Positions 37,827 to 51,500 of a stretch of 64,000 bases of DNA are shown here, piece after piece (position 1 is the stretch's first letter; each line of letters opens with the position of its first letter). The DNA lies in NCBI GenBank assembly GCA_037951105.1, contig JBAMJV010008270.1, positions 17,841-81,840 on the forward strand. Reading direction: 5' to 3'. The position numbers were made by a program, and so were the translations under genes. This stretch comes from Echinarachnius parma. Taxonomy: Eukaryota > Echinodermata > Echinoidea > Clypeasteroida > Echinarachniidae. The notes below the pieces were generated by a model. It was not told where the DNA came from. It worked only from the letters and a program-made list of their open reading frames with translations, and searched no databases.

Positions 37827-38069
37827 GGGATCTAGTAACTTGCGAAAATGCAACGTGATGTTTGCTATAAACTCATTGAACCAACTTTGTAAACAGGTAT
37901 GACCAGATGACTAACACTTCAATCATACAAATCTTTCAAACAAATGGGAAATTCGAAAAAACGTGTTCGTGCTCCTATCGGTAATAAGAATACAACAAGG
38001 TATGAACATGAGAGAACCACTCGATATCTAACGCAGTTTTGCGGGTTTTGACAAAAATACTAGATCCCT
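37827..38069. mobile_element. MITE family 1, TTAA-flanked
   Basis: It starts GGGATCTAGTA and ends TACTAGATCCC, with TTAA at 37823-37826 and 38070-38073. The left TTAA is shared with the preceding element. Confidence 0.8.
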
Positions 38070-38938
38070 TTAAAGTAGTACGTCTATGGGAATTCCAATG
38101 TACGTATAAAGTAAAACTTTGATTTCAATTGGCTTTGCAACTATTACATTAAAATCAAACTACTTGAACAAAAATATATTCGCATATACATTGCACCTTT
38201 TCACAAAACTAACATCATACATTACGCATGTTACATCAGACACATCATACATTATATTTCATGACACGATTGGTGCTTCACGTAATTGGGAGCATACATT
38301 AAATCCTTGTGTATAGAATACATCAAATTATACCGTAAATATTAACCCCGTGTGTCTTAATGGTACATTCAGAGCATTTCTTTAAAATGCCTCAAAATAG
38401 TTATATACAGTTGCTTTAATAGTTATATACAGTTGTTTTTTAAAGTTTGTTTTTGTGTCATATTGCGGAAGAGGAATCTTTCACATTAATTTTTATTAAA
38501 GAGCAATTGAGCTGGCATTTCCTTAGAAAACGCTGTCCGCATTACACAACATGCGTGTGACGTCATTGAAAGCAGAAGTTAGATTTGTCTGTATGGATGA
38601 CTGAAAGTTGTCTAATTTGGACTGCAATCGGCATTAGTCCAATTTTTGGTACGTAAGTTAGAAGACCGATGTGTTCAATAAATATCCATGACTTCCTTGC
38701 TCTCGACAACGACATTGTAGGCCTACATTTCTATCACATTGCATAAAATCAGAAATAGCCCCGGATCTACAAAAGCATAAAGTGTCAAACAAAATGCATT
38801 GGAAAGCAAAATAATTCCCCTTTATTATGACATTAATCAGTATAATTTGTTTTGGTAATTTTCCAGATTCTACCATTTTCGAGACAAAAGTCGAGGACAT
38901 ACACACACACACATAAATAAACGTGGAAATATATCTAA

Positions 38939-38944
38939 TTTATT
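38939..38944 (-). terminator. Candidate poly(A) signal AATAAA
   Basis: AATAAA on the minus strand, 42 bases past the stop codon of the ankyrin/ZU5/death-domain gene. Confidence 0.5.
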
Positions 38945-38985
38945 GCAGTAAGATATTGCACTCAATGCTCAGTAGCACACCGTCA

Positions 38986-39554
38986 TTATCTCTGCTCCTT
39001 CACTTTTTTCAGCCCACTTGCTCCAGCCTTCTCGAGGGCATCATCAAGGACATGTCGATGACCACCAGTTTGCGTCTTCCAGTCTGCAAGGACTTTACGT
39101 GTGGCTCTATTGAAGTCGTGGGTAAAACTCGCTAATATAGCTTCGGCCGTGTTGTATTCCGTACCGCCAAGATGATAGCAGAATCGGTGAAACTTGTTGT
39201 GAGGGAAATTCTCTGACAGGTCGTAAAGCTCATCCTCGGCAACAATCTCTAGAGATCTGTGTGGAGTAGGTAATTCACGCAATTAAATCTGAGACAAAAT
39301 ACGTGTTTTCAGATGTTAAACCGTAAAGGCTTAGTAACCTTATTGGATTATTTAGAGCTAGATAATTAAATGATTATTAGTAAATAAACATAATTATATT
39401 GTAAGTCTCCCATTAAGTCAGAGTTGAAGGCTTGTGGCGGAAGAGGGTGGCCTGAGCCAAAGAAAAAAGAAACATGAGACGTTGATGTGACATGTACTTC
39501 CCAATTTGAACAACCTCTAAATGTGAGTGTGTGTGTCCGTTTGTGTGTGTGTTT

Positions 39555-39596
<42 letters not shown>

Positions 39597-42500
39597 AGAG
39601 GGGGGGGGGGGTATTACCCCGGGGGGGGGGGGGGGGCACTCAACTATATTGCTGTACACACGCGCGACCACAGGTTTTTCAAACCCACCCTAAACAAGTT
39701 TTATCCATTGGTCAAATTTAATACCCTATTCAAGTATTTTCGCGTGCTTTTTTGACAATTTTGCCCCCTAAACAAGTTTAACCCCTAAAAACATACCCCT
39801 AAACAAGGTCTACGTCAATTGCTCTCAATTAAACCTCTAAAAGTAATGGAAATGTTTAACCACCTTAAACATTTAACCCTAAAAAAGGTCTACCTTAAAT
39901 AAAAGACAAGTCCGGGAAACAAGTTTGGAGAAAAAGATACCCTAAACGCGTATTTGTTTCACTCCACAAACATACCCTTTTTTCCCTTCTGATTTTGACC
40001 TTTTTGACACCCTAAACGCGTCACGCGCATGACGCGCCATGATCGGCAAAAAGTACCCTTTTAACGCGTTTTTTGGTCGCGCGTGTGTACAGCAATATAG
40101 TTGAGTGGCCCCCCGGGGTATTAAGGCCCAGTCCCATACTGACGATTTTCACGGCGATTCGCAACGATTTGACATTCGTCGAGAAAATCGCCCTGGTCGT
40201 GGTGCATCGTGTTACATCGTATAGGTTCTTCCCCCAAAACCGTTGCGCATCGTGAAGAAAATCGTGAAAGCGGAGCCAAAATCGCCGTCTTCAACTGTTC
40301 AAAACAATCGCCACGCCACGACGATTTTCACCAAAAACTATTGTATTTACCGTTGCATAATCGTGTCATGTCGTTCCACATCCGTTTTTGAACTGACCAT
40401 AGGCGTAAAGACTTACGTAATACCTATTCATCACGAGAGGGGGAGGGGTGAATGAATAGATCATCCCCCTGTTGAATTGTATTAATGACAGATCTACGCC
40501 CATGAAACTGACTCAAACAAGTCCGATTGTTCATATGGTGCACTGCCCTATTGTTCCATAAAAAGAATGAAAGGAAATCGTCGCGACATGGCGATAGTTT
40601 TGAACAGTCTCAAAACATTCGTTGTGCTAACACGATTCATGGCGTTCTTCGCGATGCGCAACGGTTCGCAGAACGAATTACAACGACTCGCAACGAACTA
40701 CAACGACTCGCGACGACTCAAGCGATTTTCTCCACGAATGATAATTCGTTGCGAGTCGCCGCAAAAATCGCCACTATGGGACCACAACTTTTTTTCTGCC
40801 ACGATTTTTCTACCGCAATGGTTAAAGACAAAAGAAGGACCAGCTGACTTGTCGAACAACGACGAAGAACGAATATTCGTCTTGAGTCGCCGTACAATTC
40901 TTCCCAATTCGTTGTTAAATCGTGGCTAAATCGAGTCGATTCGTTCTAGTAAATCGTTGCGAGTCGTTGCGAGTCGCCGTGAAAATCGTCAGTATGGGAC
41001 TGGGCCTTTACTTGACGCGTATCTTTTCATAATGTTCTTGGAAACTAGCTAGTTACATCTGTTTAATATGGTATACCCCATCTTCCACTAAACAGTTACA
41101 AGCGGGGGTCACAAGTTATAAGTCTTTTATTATGAGTGTTTAACGTTATTGTTGTCTCCTTATCCCTACTTACCCGTGAGATACGCTGGGAGGAGTGTCC
41201 TTGGAGGGACTCGGGCTAGCACAACAAGCAGCATCAACCGTCAAGACATCATCATCTAAAATAATCACAATAACAACGTAGGTACAGATCGATGCCACAA
41301 TGTAACATTTAGCATACTACTGATTGAAATTTCGTTTGTCATGTATCAAGCTTATGTAAATAACAATATGGAAATGAAAATATCATTATGAGACAGCCGA
41401 TGTACACAATGCATATTTTCGCGTCAACACATTAAGTAACATAGCATTAACCATGCATAACTTCCGTCAAAAAGTTACACGTACCTGTGTATCCTGTCCT
41501 AAAATCAATGTCTCTGGTCATTTCTTGTTTCAGTAGCAACGATAAGTGACTATCGTCCGGGCACTGGGTCAAGTCAAGGCGGAATGTCTCGGTCCTCCAA
41601 ACCAGTCCACGCAGTTTCTTGTAAGGGATAATCTATATAAAGGGATAGTTGAATTTTGGTAAAACTGAATTTTAGTAACCAAAACCTGCACCATTACAGT
41701 ACAAAATAATAGTTATAACTCCACCATGCTCGAAAGGTATACACAATTACAAACGACGTAGTAAAAACCCTGTTATCATTTAAAAAGAGCCTTTTCAACT
41801 CAAGAGGGCGCTTTCTAAAAACTCATTGGCTTCAACCATTTTTCATACAAAATTGTGCTTGTGATGTTTTGTTAAAATAATGATTAAAGGGATCTTCTAA
41901 CTTTGTTGACATGTGCAAAAAGGGATGAATGGTTGATACAATGTATAATGTTGTTATCTAATATGTCCACAGAGTATTGTGTGAACATTTCAAGTCAAAT
42001 GGACGTTATATGGCCGAGTAATGAGCAAAAATGCAAAGTGATATTCACAAACTCATTGCACTCACTTTGTACACGGTTTTCGCGATCGTCAATATCTTTT
42101 CAACGAAAGTGAAATCTGTCGCATGATTTTCTTGTTAATACGAATACAACAAGGTATGGGGGAACCACGAGATTTCCTATTGTATTTTGAGGATTTGGAC
42201 AATATTACTAAGTCCCTTTAAATAGAGATATCTTTAACAACTATCTAAAAACCTCTTTTTTGATTTTTTTAAACGAAAGTGAACATTATGCATTTTCTGT
42301 ATTTTGTTGCCCGGCAGGGTCGATATATGAATTAAATATTTTGAAATCAAATTTTAACACTACGAGAGAATTCGAAAGGGAATCATTTTCATTTCACATG
42401 TTTTATTCAATGAACTTTCAAATGGAATTAAAACCAACCAATTTAGTGTCAAGGGGGGCATTTCGGGAAGTACCAATACTCAAGTGTACTTTTAAAACAT

Positions 42501-45500
42501 AACGATGGAAGGATGAAGAAAATAGAATATCAAACTTTCGAAAAGAGAAATTCAAGATTTTAAATTGCATATTTGAAGTTGGTAAAATTGCGAGAAATAA
42601 TTAATTTAAAACATTTCATGATAATTATTACAAAACTGTCAGAATATGACGTCAATATGTCACTAGATGAAAGGAATTTTTTTGTAATGATTATCCTTTT
42701 AGATCACAGTAGTTGTTATAATATACAAAATGCTTTTAAACCATACCTTTGTCTCGCGGTGTTTAGTGGGCTTGCTGTGTAAAGTGCAAATGACGGTCAA
42801 AGCATCTCTCACTGTTGCGCTGATATCCAGAATTTCCTCCATAAAGGCAGGTTGATACTTCACCTTCATTGTCTCTTCCTTTTGTTTTATATCCTATAAC
42901 GAAAACGAGATAATCATTACAACCATTGCACGATTTGTTGACGCTTCTGCATTATATTATACAAATGTATTTCACGTTTTTTGAATATTCATGTTAGTGA
43001 TCAATTACGTTGAGCGATATTAATAATGATATTTATAAAGTAGGCTTCTAATGCGCCAAGGCCACCCATTTCAAGGTGCTCAGGTCGCAGTTAACTCCTC
43101 TCTTGCAGGTCGTGATAAATTATATTCTTGCAAGTTTTAACACAAATCTTGTGATACTCACTTTCCATATCGAATTAAAGCATTAAAGTCATGACACACG
43201 TTTATGGGCTCGAGGTTAAAACGGCTCTCTGTTTTTGCGGCGGGTCGATTACATTTACAGCAAATTATGTCTCCTTTTCACTGCAGGCAAACACAGGTAC
43301 AAATTGGCATACAAAATTACCTTATTTTAACATTTCGAGTGTACATTATCTAATTTTTGAGATTTGTTTTCTCGCGAACACGTATCCCTTTTTTTGTGAA
43401 ATTTGCGAACGATCATGCGTATATTTGAGGAGAAAGGCAACAGTCATTGGCATCATTTAAAAGAAAATAGGAATTATAAATACCCGAGGCGTTACCCCTC
43501 CCCCTTCAATAAGTGAACCCACGGTACATATGTGTCCATTTATTATCACTGATTATCATGATGTGATTTTGCTGTTAGGTGAAAACCTCACTTTGAGGGC
43601 CTGAAATGCGGTGTGATTTCTGAGCTATCAAGCCTGCATCCAGTAGATTTTTTTAAATCAGGGTTGGCACTTTCTTATCACTAGCCCCTCTCTGTGTGAT
43701 AGCACTGGGCCTCGGGGGCAGTTAACACAGCGTGGGATTGTTTGACAGTAGTGATAAAACTGTCAAAAACTGATAAGAATGTGACCGAGTTGATTACCAC
43801 GATGGTGGAAATCAAACTAACGACAGAATCACCTAATGTAATAAGTTTTTACAAAATTCGAATTACCTGAAAGTTTCCTTTAAGCATATCAATCAGGTGC
43901 ACGTGGAGAATCGGTATACGATCACTTGGTAGTTGGGCTGGAAGGAAGGGGACGAAGTAAATCCGCTTAGCCTTGACGAACAACATTTTCACTGCATTTC
44001 TGAAGCGGGAGAAGTGAGTCAGTCGGAGTTCTACCCTGTCCTTGATGAAACGGCATTCCACTGTGTCATCCCGAGACCACGAGGAAGCTGTGTGGGTAAA
44101 TACGTTATGGTTATGGTTTACGTCTTAAATTTGTAACAGATGGAGAAAGGGCAGGCCAAGAAGGGCCACGGTCTTTTTGTTACAGGATCATAACGACTAC
44201 ATAAAACATAAAACATTGAATTTTATACATTCATATATCACAGCGACATTCTTGGAAACCTTGTAAAAATATATACTAGGTAAGCAAGAGTGGAATTTTT
44301 TTGAGATGAGCTTCAGTTACTTTCAAGCAGTCACTCCTTATGATAGTATGTATATATCTAATTCTGATCTGTGTTTAAATTGAAGATTACCCAACACTCC
44401 AGCATGATATAAGCATAGTAGAATTCCATACATAGCAATTGCAGTAGTTATCGGCTAGATGAGGGTAATTTCTGTATTTCCATCGTACGTATTCTCTGTA
44501 TAAATAAATTTAGCATATTATATTGCTTAAATATCCATTAAACATGTGTTAAAGCATGCAGCCCGTGAGCTTAGACATTAACACTAAATTTCGAAAGAAA
44601 GACATAACGCCTACCGGAATCATCATCACTTTTAGTGAACACCACACTCTCCATACTCTCCGGGTCTGTGCAGATGGCGCAGTGGGGCATCGATACTGTG
44701 ATAGGCTTCTTAAACCTCAGGCCAGATGGCGAACAGCGGATGCCAAAGTTGACCATCATCTCATCATCTCGCAGGACCAGGTCATCAGGCGGCCTCGTCA
44801 GGATCTCGAGGGAAATCTCGTGCGAGGTCCCTTCTTCCAATGCTCCGGCAGGAATAGAGACAGTGACGTCATAATGAACAACGCTCAGTTCGCCGCCGAG
44901 GTGGTCAAAGGCCCCGCACGCTGTGGCCAGTGAGTGTACTGTCGTAGAACCTATAACCAAAAGATGATAAATTCCATATGTCGAAGATATTGGAGGTTTA
45001 ATTATGCTATTCCACTCTTACCTAGTGAACGACACTCTTGGTTAAAACGACACGATGCTACCAACATGGCTTAAGAAGGTAGTCGCAGGGTTGCCAAATT
45101 TGAGTGTGACTTTGCGAGGGTGCGAAGCAACTAAGCGGAGAGAGGGTGTGGGGGAGGAGTGTGTATTTTTGTGCATTTCTGACATAAAATTGTAAAATCT
45201 GGTGCATGTCTAATGCAACTCGAACATATATTTTCATAAAGAAATCACAATTATGAAATATGCAACCCCCAAATAATTTTTGCAAAGTTTCATATAGAGT
45301 TTTAACATTACACCAAATGCCACAGGGGGAGGGGTGTCTCACCTTCCACGGTTAGGGAGCTTTTGCAGTTTGTATTTGAAATTGTGCAATTTGGTGCATA
45401 GTTTGACTTGGCATTGAGTAAAATCTGAGTAAATTTGTCATGATTTAATCGCCCGATCGGGAAATGTACCTTACTTTATATATAACAATTATTATGAAAT

Positions 45501-48500
45501 GCCTTTGCTCTAATAACTGGATGTTATACAATCATATAGTTGAAATGCATTTACATGAACATGATACAAATCTGCCCCTACTTTGTCATATACTAAGATC
45601 GAAAGTGACGATTTTGATAAGGAGCTGTAGTTAAGAATGCACTAGACAGAGAGGGTCCCCCAAAATGGAAGAAAATGATATTGACGGCTAATACAAATAC
45701 GCATCTCACGACTACGTTTTTGTAAGATTGTAAGATTGTATTGACTCTATCGACCCCCTCTCGGGGTACGAGAGTACAAACATATTTACATAGTATAAAT
45801 ATAACAATAGTATAACAATGATAAACATGTGATAATATGAACAATGATAAACATAATTATGATAATATAAACAATGAAAACAAAAACATGAAATGAACAA
45901 TGATAAACATGTGATAATATAATTATGAACAAATGAACATATTTAAAGATCAAGGCGAACTGGGCAATTCACCCTTCTACCGCTACGAGTGTGCCCAATA
46001 ACATTACTCACTTGTGAGATATCATTTACAGGGTTACCAGCTATCCTTGGTTCTTTAGAAAAATGTGACATAATTATGGTAACGAATTTGGCTAATTTCT
46101 TTAACTGGCAAGGATGAACTGTATTAACAATATTATACATGTGCAATGCACTTGGTCCTAGGCTACTACCACACCAATTATTTGGTATATACTTCTTTCT
46201 CTCATTTTGAAAGAATGGACATACAACAATATAATGAAATTCATCACCAATGTCTATTGTACAGAGTGGGCATTGCAATTCATGTACTACATTTGCATAA
46301 AATCTGCCTGTATTGACTGGTAATCTATGTGATCTACATCTAAACTTGCTTAAAGCTATTGCTTCTTTCTGACATAGTATCTGCAGGTACTTTTCATATG
46401 CCAACTTACTCTTAAACATCCTATAGTTAGTACAAATTCTATTTGACCAGGTAGCTGCACTCCATTCCTGACTAGAAATGTCAGAAAGCCTAATTTTCAT
46501 AGTATTCATAATCCAGGCAGCACTATATCCTTCTCCTTGGGCTCGCCAAACGTTCCCGAGTCCTGCCAAATCAAAGCTGTTTGCAAGAAACTCAACCCAT
46601 TGTGACTTTATATTATTTACACGTTGTGCTTCACCTTGGGACTGCAAAAGACATTTTAAAAGAATCAATGAATACTTTGATTGCTTTCCCTTAACTAGCC
46701 TAACCCAATATCCAATCATTCTACACTTAATTGTATCCAATATTTTACCACGTCCCGTTTCCCCATAAACCATGCAGTAAGGTGTGCACTTATTTACAAA
46801 CAATATTGTTCTTAAACAAATTTCTTTGAAAAACTTCACGTTGATCTATAAACTCATAGCCCCAGACCTCAGCACCATATAATAGAACTGGCAAAACTAA
46901 ATGATCAAATAAATGACATTGTGTATCAACAGATAAATGCAACCTCTTTGCCTTTACTAAGATATTATACATTGCCTTTCTAGCTTGTGTAACCTGTTTA
47001 GAATTTTTTTTTTTTAATTACCATTATAATTAAATGTCACCCCTAAATATACAAAGTCATAAACAACTTCCAGTATTCCACCATCATAAACAAATTCTGG
47101 AATTCTTCTAACTTTCCCACGTGAAAAACAACAATTTTTGTTTTGCTGGCATTAACAGTTAGGTGGCAAGTATCACAACAAACTTTCACTGCGTTTAGAG
47201 CTTTTTGCAACTCTTCAGGAGTTTCTGCCAAAATAGTATCATCAGCATAACGAGAATAAATCTTATACATTTCAACATCATCAAAATGCAACCTATTTTT
47301 AATAAAAGTATTACTCCAAGCCCTTGTACGAGTTTCCAATAGATTGTCAAAAATCGTTCAAATAAGTAGAAAACAAGGGAGATGACAGGTTTTCACCTTG
47401 ACGCACTCCAATATTGCATGCAAATAAATTAGACATCTCTCCCTTGTTAGCAACACTTATACATATTTCTTATAACATTAACAATCTTTCCTTTTACTCC
47501 TATTCTGAAGATTTTGACCCACAGTGCTGCACGATCAATCAAATCAAAGGCTTTCTTATAATCAATAAATGCACAATAAAGGCGTTTTGAATTTTGTAAA
47601 TAAACATCAATTATAGACTTTAAAACATACACATTATCAGTGGTTAAATAATTGGACCGGAAGCCAGCTTGCTCTTCTCCTAACAAACTTTCATCCTCAA
47701 AGAACTGAGTGATCCTATAATTTAAAATTGATGTAAACAGTTTACCTAAGCAACTCAATAAAGTAATGACTCTATAATTATCAGGGTTTGCATTCTCGCC
47801 CTTATTCTTAAATATAGGAATTATTATTCCAATACACCATTCAGTTGGGACAATACCAGAATCCAATACATCATTAAATAACTTAACTACAACCTGGAGA
47901 ATCTCTGGTGAGCAACTTTTAAGGAACTAATTTCTAATAGAATCCCTTCCACAAGCTTTAGTATTCTTAAGCTTCTTAATCATCATCTCAACTTCATTCA
48001 AAGTAATAGGAACATCGAGACAAACATTTGTCTGAGACAACTCTTGCATAACAATTTGGGGATCTGGTTCATCAACCTCCCTAGAACTTAAGCGACTAAA
48101 ATTATCTACAAAATCCTTCAATAAAACATTACCCATGTCTTTTCTTTTGTGTCCTTTCTTATCGTTCAATAGCTGTCAATATTTTCTTAGGATTGTTTGT
48201 CCGCAAGGAACGCAATAATTTATTCAAATTATGAGAATATAACCTCTTTTTAAAACGTAACAAATTCCTATAAGATTTCCCTGCCTCATCATGATCTCTT
48301 GAATCAACAGGAACATCAGAGTTCCTTAACAATTTTACCTTTCTCTTCCATCTATTTTTAACATTCAAATATTCCTTCCGAGCTTCCCTACATTCAATAT
48401 CGAACCATGGCTGTTGTTGACCTTGCTTACGCTGATTATTACTTATCTTACTTCTATTGTTTCTATAATGCTTTAATTTACAGACTCCAATTTCCTGTGC

Positions 48501-51500
48501 TGTACTCAAAAACATGGGAATACAATATATCAATACTCTCTTGATCGACAACAGCTTCAAGTTAGTCTACATATTCATGCATTAACTCGCTACAATCTTT
48601 AGTATGTTGCCTAAAATCTAACACACTATCGCTATTCCATTGAAAAGCAAGAAAATCGGACTTGTCTAGCCCTGTGAGTTCTTCCCTTATTTCATTTCTC
48701 GATGAATCACCATTCAAGTCAGCTTTCGATTGCAAGGTCAGCATGATAGGGCAGTGTACATCAGACAAACAGCTATCAAATATATTAACATTAAATTCTT
48801 GCACTAATGGAAATAATCGTTTAGAGAGTATAGCATAATCAACAGCGCTACAACCACCATTCTTATTATAACAGATATATTTTCCAATATTCTGATCACT
48901 ACCTGCCCTACCATTCACAATTCTTAAATCAGAGCTTTGGCACATTTCAAAAACCTTCTTACCACTTATATTAACAACTGCATCACTATTAGAACGAGGA
49001 TTAAGAATATCTGTGTCATGCATATCTAAATCACCATCACAAGCACCTAGGCTGGACGGGTCCACACAATTGTCTACATCCAAAAAATCATTAAGCAACC
49101 CTGTCTTGGCATTAAAGTCCCCTAATAAACAAAATGGCGCATCATATTGTAACAAACATAAACTCAAAAGCATATTTTCTTGCGTGAGCCGCGGAAAAAT
49201 CACAATGCTTTCTCCTTTTCTATGACGTCATCCAATACGTTAACTACACACGCGATGTAATTGTTATCGCTTTGTGCGGTGGATTCCCTGTATTCCGGAG
49301 TCAGGTTTAATTAAACTTCAGGTTTAAGCAAGGTTTAAGGCAGGTTTGAATTATGCATTTAAACCTCAAGTCTAAATTCTATATTCTGAAGTCGGGTTTA
49401 ACGACCCATGGTTTAAGGCGGGTTTAACTTGAACGTGTACAGTAAAGGGCTGAGTTAAACTGTGTGTACACATAGTTTAAGGATGGTTTAAACAACTTTA
49501 GATCATGATACAAACTCGGAAATTAGTGTTATTTGTTTTCCACAGTTGCACATCAATGGGATAGTCTTTTAGAAAGCTTGTGAACCATCTATGCGTTCAT
49601 TTCGATCAAAAAATCAATATAAGCTCATCAGAATCACAACAGAAAAGCTGCATGAGGCTTTTCAATACATCAGACATCTACTGCAGTGCCGACCGGGAAG
49701 TTATGGCGTAGTATAGGTTGATGAGTGACCTTCGTGCCTTCGAATATTCAAGTCACGATAACTAAACAAATTGCCGCGGTACTCAATATTGTTTTCCGAT
49801 GCAGAACTTGTGCGAGTTTCATGGTACAGATTTAAGTTATTAATTTGTTAGCGCAGCTTTTCTGTTCGGTCTGACAAGGTTTTAATATGTTCGAAGGAAT
49901 GCATTGCATGCACTAAGCACTACTGGATACGCGTAATACACGGTACACGTACACAACGCTAGTGCATAGCGCATACACTAGCCATGGATGTGTATGGTAC
50001 ATGTAAAAAAGCCCGGATGTTGTGGTATATCGAGTCTTCATTCAAGATGTTGATGTTTAAATTTTGGAATAAAACTTCCACAAAAAGACAAATTTATTCC
50101 TCCTATCGTTATGAAAACATTTAGAATTGATTGTATAAACTACAGAGATGATAAATATAAAAAAGTACCTATATTGAACCTATATTGAACAAATTTCAAA
50201 TATTAGTTACGATCAGGTGACTTGTTTGCATCAATGCTTGGTCGTTCAGCACATGCGTAATTGACTTAGACTCAGGTTTAACTAAACCTGACTTCAGAAA
50301 CTGAAATTTAGTTAAACTTGCCTTAAACTGGAGTTGAGGTTTAAAGGAGGGGGGAAATCCCGGCTTTGATTCAGGTTTATAGCTTTGAATATGTGCCTTT
50401 ATTGTGTACCACATTTTTTTCTTCAAAAAAATCCTTAAGTTGGGCAAAAAGGGAAAATTTCATGCAAATCTTTGGCTCTTTTTCGCGTCGGCGTTCCATA
50501 CTCCTAAAAAAGTTATTTATAGCGGAGCGGAGCTCATCGAGTCATGTCGTCACATGCAGACCAAAACACGGAATTGCGATAATTGTTTGCAACGTGGTTC
50601 AATGCAAAACTTTGACTTGCTAGTAAAACAAACTCCTTTTTGCTTGGAAATTAAGGATTAACTGAAATGCCTCAGAAATGCATTGCAGCAGGATGTAGGA
50701 ACACAAACTAAGGAAGGAATTAGCCTGCACCGTTTTCCTAAGGATCCACGTATTAGGCGGATTTAGACTTAAAAAGTTAAATTAACGAGGGCCGACTGGG
50801 AAGCACCAGCTAGCGTTGTGTGCAGCGAGCGCAGGTCTGCCATAGTGTCAGCGGCCCTGTTCCTTGAGATACGTTATGCTATAGTGGGCTAGCTGTCGCG
50901 CCAAGTTTCAATATTACAAAGTTCCGAAAAGCAAGGGAAATGCAAGATTATTACGATCGCACCTATTCTAGACTATTTCTTAATTTACTTACATGTTTGC
51001 AAGGCTTTCGAAACAAATACGAGGACGATAACCTGCAAAAACGGCACAAAAAATGCGCTGATAATCTTGGTAATCTCCCTCTGCACACGCTCGCCAACGA
51101 CTTGAGTTTTGGATTTGTTTACTTCGGGAAAAGTAATATTTTGCTCAAAACTGATCAGAACTAATTCTGAATGTTCTGTAAATATATTTCCGTAAATATT
51201 GTTAGATAGATCCATCAAAGCATCGATGCTTGTCATTTTATTGCCGCATAAAAAGATGAATTTGAGTGCGAAACACCGCATTTTTGTACAACATGTTTTG
51301 AGACGTGATCTGATGAAGCCGCCTACTAGGGTTCATTATGATAGGGTTAGGCTAGGCCTGCGCTAGCGGCAGCGTTCTTGCGTGCTGATTGGCCGGAATA
51401 CCGGGCTGGGAATAAGACTGCTAATCATATCGGAGACTTCCTCGAAGCGATTTTAGAGTGAGTATGCGCCTTTATTTGGCAATTATATTTGTTGTATTTG

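Noticed and set aside
40527..40929. Two overlapping plus-strand frames above 100 codons
   Set aside because: They lie inside the TCG/CGA-rich inverted-repeat element, where biased words suppress stops on several frames.
44556..44933. Plus-strand 125-codon frame
   Set aside because: Antisense shadow of the ZU5 exon at 44615-44950.
45943..46839. 298-codon frame as an independent host gene with a zinc motif
   Set aside because: It is the C-terminal part of the LINE: same strand, directly downstream of YADDT, with the CPLC...H...C motif usual in LINE C-termini.
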